Made by a program: the position numbers and the translations under genes | In this document: positions 11,273 through 21,668 of the stretch, piece by piece | Layout of the letters: the number at the start of each line of letters is the position of its first letter | Position numbering within the stretch: the first letter of the stretch is position 1 | The notes under the pieces: generated by a model | What the model saw: only the letters and a program-made list of their open reading frames with translations | Database searches by the model: none | What the model was told of the DNA's origin: nothing | NCBI GenBank assembly: GCA_947568835.1 | Contig: OX387610.1 | Location: 13,001,001-13,065,000 of the forward strand | Direction: 5' to 3' | From: Protonemura montana | Lineage: Eukaryota > Arthropoda > Insecta > Plecoptera > Nemouridae | Length of the DNA: 64,000 nucleotides

Positions 11273-11665
11273 GTGATAATATTATACTTAAGTTATCCCA
11301 TGCAGTTCAAAAAAGTTAAATATCATTTTGATCCTAAGCATCTATGCCAAACTCTAGAAAACCGCAAATTTTTCCACCATTTAATACAAGAAATGAAACT
11401 CTCTTTTGCACCAGCAGCTCAATTCAGTCGAGGCCCCTTATCAAACATTGCAGCAGCGTTTGGTTGGGCCGGAACAAAGTCAAATACAGAACTCATTTCC
11501 CGAGGAGCAGATAACTTGGACGCTGCGGTGAAGATCTCGCACAAGTCAAACAATGTCCGACCAGATCCTTTGAGGAATCTTCTAGAGGATAGAGAACTCC
11601 ATAGCAACGCAATGTTTAGTAGGCCGCAGGGATTTAACAGATTTTCACAAGCTAAACAGTTCTAG
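11273..11665 (+). CDS. Hypothetical open frame of 130 codons, possible exon
   Basis: An uninterrupted plus-strand frame. The segment from about 11390 onward (SFAPAAQFSRGPLSNIAAAF...) is less AT-rich and more protein-like than its surroundings: GC-ending codons are common and composition is balanced. A weak donor-like GGTAGGTA lies at 11665-11673. I do not recognise a domain; no signal peptide, membrane segment or zinc-binding pattern is visible. It could be one exon of an unknown gene, a decayed transposon reading frame, or chance. The first ATG at 11273 is not in a good initiation context. It lies about 3 kb upstream of the candidate first exon at 14730. Confidence 0.25.
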   Translation: MIILYLSYPMQFKKVKYHFDPKHLCQTLENRKFFHHLIQEMKLSFAPAAQFSRGPLSNIAAAFGWAGTKSNTELISRGADNLDAAVKISHKSNNVRPDPLRNLLEDRELHSNAMFSRPQGFNRFSQAKQF

Positions 11666-11829
11666 GGTAGGTATATTAATAGAGGACCACGATATATATT
11701 ATTGTTGTATTCCACTGCAGGGTTGCAATGTGATTACATATGTTTCATGAAGTTACTAAATTGTAGGTACATTTCCATTTAATGTGTCTGACTATACATA
11801 GTTAAGCGACAGAACACAATTTCCCGACT
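11666..11829. other. No gene seen
   Basis: Short AT-rich spacer before the module preceding the third 54-bp block. Confidence 0.3.
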
Positions 11830-12048
11830 GGTCTTTGTGGGTTGACATGTAGGCCTACTATCACTTTAAAAAAAAACTACAAATCATTTCCGTTTACGAC
11901 CACCTGATTTCCTTTTGCTCTAATCCTTGTCGTGACAATGTGTTTTGTTTTTAGAGCTATTTAAACAACCGTGGGAATTAATATGCAGTAATTAAATGTA
12001 TTTTAAAATCTCACCAAAAAAATTATAATTGATAAGTCATTCATAAGT
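11830..12048 (+). mobile_element. Unique module preceding a 54-bp array, copy 2 (diverged)
   Basis: Blocks comparable to the module at 24640 appear in order: GTTGACATGTAGGCCTAC, CTACAAATCATTTCCG, a GTGTTTTGTTTTTAGAGCTA block, and TCACCAAAAAAATTATAATT just before the first unit. The GCGCCACC start is lost. Similarity is visible by eye but weaker than for the other copies. Confidence 0.5.
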
Positions 12049-12914
12049 TAGTAGCAATGCTGGGGACAGTCCTTGTGCTGGTATCTCCTCTCACGGGCTA
12101 GACTGTAGCAATGCAGGGGACAGTTCTTGTGCTGGTATCTTCTCTCACGGGCTAGACTGTAGCAATGCAGGGGACATTCCTTGTACTGGTATCTTCTCCC
12201 ACGGGCTAGACTGTAGCAATGCTGGGGTAGTCCTTGTGCTGGTATCTTCTCTCACGGGCTAGACTGTAGCAATGCAGGGGACAGTCCTTGTGCTGGTATC
12301 TTCTCTCACGGGCTAGACTGTAGCAATGCAGGGGACAGTCCTTGTGCTGGTATCTTCTCTCACGGGCTAGACTGTAGCAATGCTGGGGACAGTCCTTGTG
12401 CTGGTATCTTCTCTCACGGGCTAGACTGTAGCAATGCTGGGGACAGTCCTTGTGCTGGTATCTTCTCTCACGGGCTAGACTGTAGCAATGCTGGGGACAG
12501 TCCTTGTGCTAGTATCTTCTCTCACCGGCTAGACTGTAGCAATGCAGGGGACAGTCCTTGTGCTGATATCTTCTCTCACGGGCTAGACTGTAGCAATGCT
12601 GGGGACAGTCCTTGTGCTAGTATCTTCTCTCACGGGCTAGACTGTAGCAATGCAGGGGACAGTCCTTGTGCTGGTATCTTCTCTCACGGGCTAGACTGTA
12701 GCAATGCAGGGACAGTCCTTATGCTGGTATCTTCTCTCACGGGCTAGACTGTAGCAATGCTGGGGACAGTCCTTGTGCTGGTATCTTCTCTCACGGGCTA
12801 GACTGTAGCAATGTTGGGAACAGTCCTTGTGCTGGTATATTCTCTCACGGGCTAGACTGTAGCAATGCAGGGGACATTCCTTGTGCTGGTATCTTCTCTC
12901 ACGGGCTAGACTGT
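12049..12914 (+). repeat. 54-bp minisatellite, block 3
   Basis: About 16 units in the same orientation as the blocks at 7051 and 24955. Both main unit types (GCAGGGGAC and GCTGGGGAC) are present. The block ends at GGGCTAGACTGT before unique sequence. Confidence 0.97.
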
Positions 12915-13559
12915 ATTGCTCTGAAAGATTTGATTTGATATTTACAATAATTACTACCAAATAGAGTCGATCGAAATGAAATAAAACATTTTTGACAGCA
13001 TATAAATTATATTTCCCAGAATCGGAGCGATAAAAATCGTTGTGCACAAAACCTGTTATAAATGCACTGGTGTACATTGTATTGTGAAATATTTAAACCG
13101 TATCTATAGCGAACCGAACCATAAATAAACACGTAGAGTACCGTCGCCTGTCCTGCACTCCGTACATAATACATTTTAAAATCGGGCTCGTCGGATGAAA
13201 AATAGATAAGTCAGAATTTATTCAAAGCACACTACAAGTGGATCTGCGGGCGCCCCAGACAGACAGAAATGGGTGACTTTACTTTCAATTTGTATTCCCG
13301 ATGCGACGTAGCCCATATGCCAGGATCTACCAGCGAAAAAAACCACCGACAACATTTCGTGGAATACCCAAACACAATCAACAGGATTTACGAACGACAA
13401 AATTCGGACCACGAACCCGACTTGACCACCATTTTATTACCTGTTTCACTACAAAAAAAAAAGAGAGATATCTTAAAAAAAAAACCGTCGATAAAATAGC
13501 TTTATTTTGTTCCTTTTTTCGCGGTTTTAAGTTGTGACCGGTATTAATTTTTCATTGCA
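12915..13559. other. No firm gene
   Basis: Unique sequence between a minisatellite block and a CpG-rich region. Plus-strand frames of 76-78 codons at about 13270-13540 have no recognisable domain and end in poly-A-rich codons. Confidence 0.3.
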
Positions 13560-13800
13560 AGGGTGCAATGTTTTGGCGTTGCCGGTTGCTTCGGCCTCGT
13601 ATAGATGGCAGTATGGCGGGTTATTCCCACGGTGGGTGGACCAGTGGGTGGCTTGCGTACGCCGCCGTCGGCGTCGGCGGCGGCGTCGGCGGGGAGGGAA
13701 CGAGGGACGCTGTACCCAGCGACGCCGTAACCAGTCGTGAGCTGACGGCAAAGCTAAACAGACGCCTGCAGTAGACGCTCGACGTCGCTATCTATACAAG
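13560..13800 (+). promoter_or_regulatory. CpG-rich segment with GCC/GTCGGC trinucleotide run
   Basis: A distinctly GC- and CpG-rich segment in otherwise AT-rich DNA. The core at 13655-13700 is an imperfect GGC/GTC trinucleotide run. It lies about 1 kb upstream of the candidate first coding exon at 14730, so a promoter-proximal role is possible but inferred from position and composition only. Confidence 0.3.
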
Positions 13801-14547
13801 CAATTAGTCAGTACGTAAACTTTGACTAGCAGAGGACCACCGCGAATTGTGCAGAAATTTTACTACTAGCTATAAATAAATTAACTGCTTGCTGAAGTGG
13901 ATCATTAAGTTTCGGGCAGGTCGTTTCGTTATCATCAAAAATAATTATTTTAGTGTCGTTGTATCAACTACCTGAGTTTGGGGTCAGGAATGCAATAATT
14001 AAATTGCTAGGTGACCACGAAGAGGTCATTGGGAGAGTGGAGCGTTGGACATTTGCTCGTGTTGAGTTTGTAGTAGCAGTCGGTGAACGTTTCTTTGCTG
14101 TGTTTCTTAAAATTGTGCAATTTTCGTGTGATTAGTATTTGAGACAGTTTTTTAAAAGTGTTTTTAAGACACTTCCGTGTTCCTGATCGAAGAAGGAATA
14201 ACATTCTATTCTGATTGTAAATAATAAACAATTGGCAAGCCAAAGAATTTCATTCGACAGTGACTGATAGTGGCTTGGATTGCTACAAAGTTATTTACTC
14301 AGATCTTTCACCCGCTACAGCGAGTGCTATCTTAGATATTTTGGCACCGGCCAAAAATAAAAAACCACGAGTTTGATGTGTTTAAAAGACTAAACATTAT
14401 CATTCAACCGCGCGCGTTGTCAAGATTTATACACAAGCGAGTGATTGCCCGACAGGATTTTAAAAGTTTAAAAACTTGTCACGCCGCTCTCGGCTTTGAT
14501 GCAAACACCAACCGTTGAATAGAAACGCGGTCAAAACTTGGTTTCCG
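13801..14547. other. Possible upstream or 5' region of the candidate gene at 14730
   Basis: A mixed-composition region between the CpG-rich segment and a TATA-like motif. A TCAGT motif at about 13808 resembles arthropod initiators. A 60-codon frame at 13953-14135 is not recognisable. No feature is certain. Confidence 0.2.
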
Positions 14548-14554
14548 TATAAAT
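14548..14554 (+). promoter_or_regulatory. TATA-like box upstream of candidate first exon
   Basis: TATAAAT at 14548 would place a start site near 14575-14585, giving a 5' UTR of about 150 nt with no ATG before 14730. No initiator consensus is certain. Confidence 0.25.
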
Positions 14555-14729
14555 TTCAAAAAGCGACACATTGTTTTGAAAACTAGAGTTTATTCGCAGC
14601 TCGAATTAAGCGCACAGAAAACAAGCGCACGCAAAACTTTCAAATAAATATCGTAGCACCATTCGCAGAGTTACCGAGCGATAAATCTCTTTCGTTAAAC
14701 GGTCCCAGGTGACGCCTACACGTCGAAAC

Positions 14730-14901
14730 ATGTCTGACATGGACGTTTCGGGGGCTGCCGGCGCCAGGGACGACGACGGCGTCGTCGAAGGCGTCGAAGA
14801 ATATCTGCACCACACCACATTACTGTCACGTGATCATCGCACAAGTGGTTGTTCGTCGTCTGCCAATAATCTTCAATCGCTGCACAATCGGAACATCGGT
14901 G
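14730..14901 (+). CDS. Candidate first coding exon, product not recognised
   Basis: ATG at 14730 in the context AAACATGTC is the first ATG after the TATA-like motif, and an in-frame TAA at 14682 lies upstream. The frame encodes 57 residues starting MSDMDVSGAAGARDDDGVVE, with an acidic run, EYLHH, and a Ser/Asn/His-rich end. It reaches a strong 5' splice site, GTG|GTGAGTAA, at 14902, leaving an unfinished codon of one base (phase 1). Codons are GC-rich compared with the flanks, which supports coding. Reading through the donor meets a stop at 14907. I recognise no domain; the peptide looks like a disordered N-terminus. The following exon cannot be identified with confidence. The exon at 57713 is one phase-compatible possibility only if an alternative acceptor at 57714 is used. 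Confidence 0.45.
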
Positions 14902-15062
14902 GTGAGTAACATTTGCTTCTGTTTGTTTTTTTTACTGATGAAGCGTTTGGCGTATAGACTTTATCAGATTTTTGATTGAGTGAAAGTTAAGACACTTGCT
15001 ATGGCAATAACTAACAACAGGCAGTGAAATTAAGATGTTTATGTTGGTATCCAGGCCTTAAT
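14902..15062 (+). other. Start of putative first intron
   Basis: AT-rich sequence after the GTGAGTAA donor. No second exon is identified nearby. Confidence 0.3.
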
Positions 15063-15113
15063 ATAGGGTTAAACAGGGTTAAACAGGGTTAAACAGGGTT
15101 ATACAGGGTTATA
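15063..15113. repeat. 10-bp tandem repeat (GGGTTAAACA)n
   Basis: Five units of GGGTTAAACA or GGGTTATACA. Confidence 0.9.
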
Positions 15114-15172
15114 AGACCATATTTAAATCATCATTATGCATCAAAACATATAGTGGAATGACAGCCGCAGAA

Positions 15173-15226
15173 AACTGGCGTTTTTTCCACAGACATAATT
15201 GGTTAGATAGGAAAAACGCCAATTTT
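15173..15226. repeat. Short inverted repeat (hairpin)
   Basis: TGGCGTTTTTTCC and GGAAAAACGCCA form arms of about 12 bp around a ~27-nt loop. A poly-T run follows. It could be the centre of a small foldback element. Confidence 0.5.
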
Positions 15227-15317
15227 TTGGGGTGATTATTATTTATTATTTTAATTATATGCATTACAGGATGCCTGAAATAGGTAATTATTTTAATTTT
15301 TGCGGTTTTTGTTATCG

Positions 15318-15475
15318 AATCTGCTTTCACCCTTGATAAAGTAACAGGTACAAGTTACAAAACGTCGGGAAATTTAGTTGTTCTTCACTTAGCATTCAAA
15401 ACCCAGTTGAACTAGTATTTGTCAAAACTAGTGCTAAAGGCAGATAGAGTAGACATGAGTTTAAAAACCTTAATA
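15318..15475 (-). mobile_element. Foldback (MITE-like) repeat, copy B
   Basis: The plus strand reads CACCCTTGATAAAGTAACAG, GTACAAGTTACAAAACGTCG, TTTAGTTGTTCTTCACTTAG, GCATTCAAAACCCAGTTGAA and ends with AGTAGACATGAGTTTAAAAA. This is one full arm plus the outer segment, reversed relative to copy A. Its AAAGTAAC...GTTAC arrangement forms a short hairpin (see findings). Confidence 0.75.
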
Positions 15476-17855
15476 TGTAAAAATATTCGCATTGAAAAGG
15501 AAACTTTTGCTGTTGCCTCTGAATTTTGCTTCATATTCATCGGTTCATATTCACGAAGCGTTATAAATTCAGCAATGTTTTGGTCCAGTTTTGGTCCCGC
15601 TTCCCAACGGAATTCCTGATTGATTGTATCTGGATTAACGATGAGCGGGGAATGGCGAAATGAAGCCAGAAGGGAAAACTGGACGCATTGACGAAGTTCC
15701 ATGCGTTGCAAACATTTCGGTGTCAAATTGAAAATCACGCAGAAATTCAACAAACGCCGGGATGTTTATAAAGTTTGTTACTAAAATAGTTTCATTCGCT
15801 TTGATAGTGTTTTAACAGAGGAACTGGCAACTGCTACTAGTTGATTCGCTTGTTACGAGTCTGTTCTAGAGTTGACTGAAGTGTAAAAATAATAATACAT
15901 TGTAATTTGTTTACTTTTATTTTTATATGTAAAAAAAGTTAAATAGCGTTGATACAAAGTTTCGCTGCAGCAAGAGAGAAAAAGATAGGGAGAGTTGGTA
16001 TCGAGATGATCTGGTCCAGAACGAGCAGTGAAGAGGGTTTAATTAAAAGATCTCGAGAGAGATGTAATTGATGTTTCTTATATCTTTAGAAAAGTCCAAC
16101 AGCTGTGATCTGCAGAGCGAATAGCGCTCTCGCAGCGTACAAAAATCGCTCGCTTCGATGCACGAAATCATTTTCTACAGACATAAAAATTTGCAATAAA
16201 GAATTTAATGACAAGTTATAAATATTGGATGCGGGATTGAAGATATCGCGCGCGAGTTTTCGCTTTTTTTTCGAGTTTTCAACGTTCGCAACTGGCAGTT
16301 TCTTATAGGCGTCACAAAGCGTCAAGAAATCCATGCGAATCACACAAGAAAAACTAGAACTTTTCAATCAAGATGCCAAAGAATGAAGAATGCAGTTGGT
16401 ACCAATAGATAGCTCATAATATTAGATAGAAGAAAATTCTAGACGAAAGGTTTTGAGCTTTTTTTTTAGTAAGACGACGGGGAAAATGATAGGTAAAAGA
16501 CACCTAAAAAACCTAATCAAGCTTGATGGAATTTTCCGGATCCGATAAAGTTAATTGGAGTTTCCTGAAGAGAGGAACTAGATAGAGACTCGCTCTTCCG
16601 CTAAAGTTTACGAGTTTTCAAACAGATATCATGGCCTTTAGACTCTTTCACTTTTGGTCTTCTCATGGTAAGCTTTTGATGTGAGATCTTGGGTATTTGA
16701 GAGTCCACGTCCCTGGGCTAGTTTAGATGTATGTTGATCTAAGAACAAAACAAACAAACTAACCTGATGTGTTCTAGATATGAAATGGATATCTATTCGT
16801 TATGCATATTTTATATATATATGTCTAGAGTCGCCAAATTAAAATCGATATGACTCGGGACACTCTTTTGGTACAATATGCCAATTTTCTAAACGTCAAC
16901 TGGCAATTCAAGAGAACTCCTTTTTCGCTTCTTTGCGTTGATAACAGAATATAGCTTGGGAATAAAGAATGGATGGAGAAAATTGTACAACGATAGTGAA
17001 TGTAAGGAAAAGGAAATGACGAATTATGCTGGAAAACTGTCGGGAGATAAAAGAAAATGAAATGAGTTGGTTAATAGAAAAAAAACCGCGAGGCATGCAC
17101 AAGAATATCACAAGAATATGATTTCCTACGGGCAAAATAAAAATATTTTGGATAGCAGCTAACCAGCAAAAAAAAATATTATAAAATGCAACTGACTTGA
17201 ATCTTTTTGAGTTTCCTGTATCAGGGTAAACTATTCCTGAAGGAGTGCAAGCGTTTTTCTCTTCTGGAACTGTGTAAAAACTTTTGAACTATATCACTTT
17301 TTTTTTAAGAGGTGCCAAGATAGGTAAAAAGAAACTTCTGAGACGTAGAGCGTACTGCTAAATTGTTAGCAACCTAAAGCTATATCCACAGTTTTAATAA
17401 CAGAAACGCACATGAGCAAAAGCACAGCGAGCAAATTTAACGGTCACGAATCTGGCGTTGCACAAAGAAGACTTTTGCTCGGATGTCACGTCTGTTTTCT
17501 GTAGTCTTTTTGAGGTTATATTTAATAAAAGTATATTATTTTCTTCACTGGTATTACTTAAAACCATGTGTTTAGTTGTGCTCTTGGACAAACTCCATTT
17601 TCAAGCAATCACGGTAATAATAACGTTTGACCATCTGTACGGACACAAAACCTAAAAACAGAGCAGGCAACAACGTCCAACTAGCCAAGATCATATGTTC
17701 AGAGTCCACCATGTTTGTTAAAATAATGCACTGTGATTGGTTGATATCAGCACAGAGCAAAATAAGTTGCAATTTTCAATTTTGGTTTTGCTATGTTTTT
17801 GAACTTGTGACGATTGTGTATGCCATACAATTCCGTAAGTTTTAATATTCTTAAA
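15476..17855. other. 2.4 kb without a recognised gene
   Basis: AT-rich DNA. Minus-strand frames of 113 codons (15412-15753, partly in the foldback copy) and 93 codons (16086-16367) have no recognisable domain and no supporting splice sites that I can defend. No RNA gene or known repeat is seen. Confidence 0.35.
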
Positions 17856-18345
17856 CGCAGTGCTTGTGCTTGTGCCTATCGCAATGTCCAATGTGGGTAG
17901 ACATTAAATGCTATGCTTGTGCGCTAATGGTTCGCTTGTGTGCAGTCCCATTATGATTCCTAAAGTTTTAAAATTCTTGTGCTCTATGCTTGTGTTTGTG
18001 CTTATTGCTATGTCAATTGTGTGCAGTCCCATATGAAAACCAAGTTTTAAAATTCTTGTCCCCTATGCGTGTACTTGTGCTTATTGCTATGTCAATTGTG
18101 TGCAGTCCCATATGAAAAGCAAGTTTTAAAATTCTTGTGCCCCATGCTTGTGCTTGTGCTTATTGCTATACCAATTGTGTGCAGTCCCATATGAAAAGCA
18201 AGTTTTAAAATTCTTGTCCCCTATGCGTGTACTTGTGCTTATTGCTATGTCAATTGTGCGCAGTCCCATATGATTCTTCGAGTTAAAAAATTCTTGTGCC
18301 CTATGCTTGTGCTTGTGCTTATTGCCATGTCAATTTTGGATAACA
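17856..18345. repeat. ~79-bp tandem repeat, about 6 units
   Basis: GCAGTCCCAT recurs at 17942, 18023, 18102, 18181 and 18260, a period of 79-81 bp. Each unit contains AGTTTTAAAATTCTTGT, a CTATGCTTGTGCTTGTGCTT run and ATTGCTATGTCAATTGTGT. The outer units are more diverged. No reading frame runs through it. Confidence 0.92.
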
Positions 18346-19004
18346 CGAAAACGCGTTACTGTTAACAGTCGACATTTTACCAAGCCATGTGTGATTCCTC
18401 CTATACCACCGAGTACCGACATAGGTAGTTTCTATAATTAATACCGTCAAGAGCGGAGGGTGAGTTTTATCGCCTGGACTTCTCTGATGCGTGCAACTCC
18501 GTTAATTGGCTTCTGTCCCCCCTTGCCCCACCCCACTGACAACCCACCAACAATTTTATTACGCGCAGAATCATCCGCAGCGGCCATAGAATAGTGCGTG
18601 CCGCTTGCTAAACGAAAAATTTACGCGTATTTTATTTGTGGTAGGCACGTCCATACGTTGCACCAGAAAAAGGGGCGCACGCCATTTACTAAAAATTTAA
18701 TGCAACCCCCAAAATTTGAGCTAGAGTAAACTAGTCAACTATCAATGTAGTTAATTCATTATAATATTTTGAAAATAGTAAGAATACTGCGCCGGGCACT
18801 GGAAAGTTCATTATGTGGTTGTAGTAGCTAAGAAAAATAGTAGCATAGTTATGGTAGTGAAATAGTTTAGTAATAGACAAAACACCTAAACTCAACTGGT
18901 GATAGAAATAGCAGTAATGGGTGGATAAAACAAAAATTCTCATGGCAATCTAAAAAGGTTTTTACTGTCAGAAAATAGACTACCGACAGACGACGGGTTT
19001 TCTG
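18346..19004. other. No gene seen
   Basis: Unique sequence with a C-rich tract around 18515-18560. No exon or known repeat is recognised. Confidence 0.35.
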
Positions 19005-19112
19005 TCCTCCCATTCTGGGCTAGGTCAAGTTCATCGTCATCCTTATCATCACCCACTCGTTCACCGACGCCACTAGATAAATGTGCCACATTGCCGTTGC
19101 CAAAAAGGTGCG
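19005..19112 (+). mobile_element. 5S-SINE 3' tail fragment
   Basis: GGGCTAGGTCAAGTTCATCG, a run of TCATC-type codons, and TTCACCGACGCCACTAGATA followed by a GTGCGTTTTTTACA end match the SINE tail. Head and body are missing. Confidence 0.8.
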
Positions 19113-19183
19113 TTTTTTACAGAAAACATTTTCAATTTTCAGGACTGCCAAGTAACATGGCAAGTAACATGTTGTTTTTATTT

Positions 19184-19335
19184 GTGGAGTTTAACGACGC
19201 ACTGTTTTGGCATCTGGGCCATGCGGCACTGGTCTAATGGCGTCGGTGAATGAGTGTATGATGATGAGGATGATGATGAACCTAACCTAGCCTAGAAGGG
19301 AGGAGGGAAAACCTGGTGCCTTTTGCCCTCAGCTC
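19184..19335 (-). mobile_element. 5S-SINE 3' tail fragment, inverted
   Basis: GTTTAACGACGCACTGTTTT, CACTGGTCTAATGGCGTCGG and GAACCTAACCTAGCCTAGAA are the SINE tail in reverse complement. It faces the tail at 19005-19112, with about 70 bp between them. Confidence 0.88.
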
Positions 19336-19851
19336 TTATGGGAAATGTTTTTTGAAAAATCTGTTAGTCGGCCTTTTTTGTTGGCGTATTTTAACCTAAA
19401 AATAGTGAAAGATACATGCTACGTTATTAAAAGCTTTTGTTCCACGCCCCATTTGATTTTAAACAAAATACTGATAGAAATTCTGCTAGAAATAGAAATT
19501 TAGAGAAAAATGTTTACAAAATTCCAGTGCAAATATCCACGTTTAGGCTTGAATTCTGCCACTCGGTTTCAGACGGGTTTAATGGGTGTTTTGTTGGTAA
19601 TGAGTATTCATATCACCGATTTCAGTAAATAGGGTGACGCTCTGATAGGCATCGCCAACGCACTCATACCACGTCTGTTAATTAGATTTACAAAATGTTT
19701 AATCTCGTGTTCGGAAAAAGTTTGCCTGAACTGCGGCTGCCACTGTTTGGAAAGGCAAATATAACCGGCACCAGTTGGAGGTGCGTTGATGTTACTGGTT
19801 CAACAATCAACCATAACTAGTATTTATAAGTAAAAAAATTAAAAATAAAAT
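19336..19851. other. No gene seen
   Basis: Unique AT-rich DNA. Nothing recognised. Confidence 0.35.
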
Positions 19852-19945
19852 CGAGTTTTTAATGCTAAGTAACAATAATCGTGACTTACCCAACGTTTCG
19901 AACTTTTATCTGATACTTTATTAAGGGTGAAAGCTGGCCTGAGTC
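19852..19945 (+). mobile_element. Foldback (MITE-like) repeat, copy C, partial
   Basis: TTTTTAATGCTAAGTAACAA, TTACCCAACGTTTCGAACTT and TATCTGATACTTTATTAAGG with GGTGAAAGC follow the arm order seen at 19980 and 58066. Confidence 0.7.
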
Positions 19946-19979
19946 GTATACTATTAAAAAAAATTAAAGAGTTACCCAA

Positions 19980-20095
19980 CAAAAACTATTTGAAATAAGT
20001 TCTGAATGCTAAGTAAAGGACAACTAAATTTACCGACGTTTCGTAACATATTGTGCTAGTTACTTCTTCAAGGGTTAGACCCTTTAGTTGTCCAA
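19980..20095 (+). mobile_element. Foldback (MITE-like) repeat, copy D
   Basis: AAAAACTATTTGAAATAAGT, GAATGCTAAGTAAAGGACAA, TTTACCGACGTTTCGTAACA and TAGTTACTTCTTCAAGGGTT are one arm. A short inverted TTTAGTTGTCC at the end corresponds to the start of the other arm. It has the best-preserved GTTACGAAACGTC motif on the minus strand. Confidence 0.78.
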
Positions 20096-21599
20096 AAAAA
20101 TAAAAAAAAAAGTATTTGAATTTGGCGATGATTCGGAATAAAATAAATTTTATTTAGCAGCCGTCACTATTTTTACTCTGCTCTAATCACCTATTAATAT
20201 TTGAACTTAGAAGGTTGGGAGTTAAGTTTCTTAACTGTCATTGGGAGGTCAAAGTAAGAAGTCCCATTGATATTTTGTTTGTATTTCCAACTCGCCAAAC
20301 ATTCCGTTTCGAAGCAAACACATTGCTAAAAGCAATTTTTTCTTGTTCTTTGTGCGTTGTCTTGATTTTTTGGGTTGCAATTATCAAAATATCACTGTTT
20401 AAAAGCAAATTACTGCGTCGGCTAAAACCACACCTAAACGGCGATTAAGCAAGATTTAAACGGCGTTGCTAAAATTGGCCTTTTTAATGTTACCGAGCAA
20501 CAACCAAATCGAACGTAGCTTTCGCTTGTAAATTAGTTTGATTCGTTACAATGGCTGCAGCGAAGTGGGATCACCGATTGCTATCCCTTGATATCTGTGG
20601 ATAAAAGAACAAGTTAATAAATATTACTATATAATAACCACATTTTTATTATATCAAATCCTTAACTTGTTTTCTGCGGTAGCCATGTGCTCTTATCTGG
20701 AACCAGTTCGAGGAGTCCCTTATGAAAAATTCATAAGTGACTGGACAGTAGCTCCAAGATGCAAATCCAGTTTTTTCCATACAACCTTTTTGAATCTCGA
20801 CTTTATCTGATTACATCTGAAGAATCAGATCACCGGCATACAATTTGACTAAAAAAATCCTCACCCTAACCGAGCGTCTTGCGATTTTCAATGATAAGAA
20901 CTAAGTAACTCCACAAAAGAGCTTGCACAGTTAGTCAAAAACCATTGCTACCTGGCAGCAACTTTATAATGGAACTAGTCAACGAGTACAATAAAACCCC
21001 AAATGAACTTTACTATAAAAACACCAACTGACAGCCATATGTATAGCACCAGATTCAACCTCAAGGTAGCTTTGCCTGTGCCTGTACTTATGCATATTAG
21101 TATGTCAATTGTTAGTAAATGGATAGCAGAACACCAAACTTTATATCCAAAAGTTATATTTTCTTCTGATTTAAGTCCTGCCAAACGAGTTTACACTTAG
21201 AATTGGCAGCCCTCATTTATAAAGCTTAAATGCAGCTTGCAACTTACCGCACCAAATCGCAATTGCACCAAATCAATCCTCATCAACCGATACAAAAAAA
21301 AAAAAAAAATCAAAACCGAACTGCAACCGAGACAAATCAATCAAAACCATATCTAATTTGTTTCGTCAAAATGACACTAATCGCACCAATTCATTCAAGG
21401 GACGGCAGTTTTCCTTATGGGCGAGACGCGCGGCATTCAAATTTCCCATCCCATCCGATTACTGTCGTTCCTCTTTCATCTTGATCGTTCATCGCGAACA
21501 TCAATCATTCGCCATCTCGCTCCGTCAGCCGCTCGCTTTGCAGCGCATTGTTCGGCGATGAAACCTGCGAATGGGTAATTTAATTCGTTCACAAACAGG
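20096..21599. other. 1.5 kb without a recognised gene
   Basis: AT-rich DNA with short frames only. A segment near 21410-21560 is less AT-rich but has no defensible exon. Confidence 0.35.
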
Positions 21600-21668
21600 C
21601 GTCCGACAACAACAGCTTCACGTCGCTTGCACGTTGCGACAACACCAGCGTTACGTGCAACACAATAA
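21600..21668 (+). repeat. Diverged 21-bp-satellite-like seed, left of the SINE
   Basis: It contains GACAACAACAGCTTCACGT, GCTTGCACGTTGCGACAACA and GCGTTACGTGCAAC, which resemble diverged units of the 21-bp satellite. They match the sequence at 22306-22345 immediately before the array. Confidence 0.6.

Noticed and set aside
14006-14135. Exon with VIGRVERWTFARVEFVVAVG
   Set aside because: No family recognised, no donor at its end, and an upstream acceptor is only weakly supported.
15063-15113. Interstitial telomeric repeat
   Set aside because: The 10-bp unit GGGTTAAACA does not match TTAGG or TTAGGG tandem repeats.
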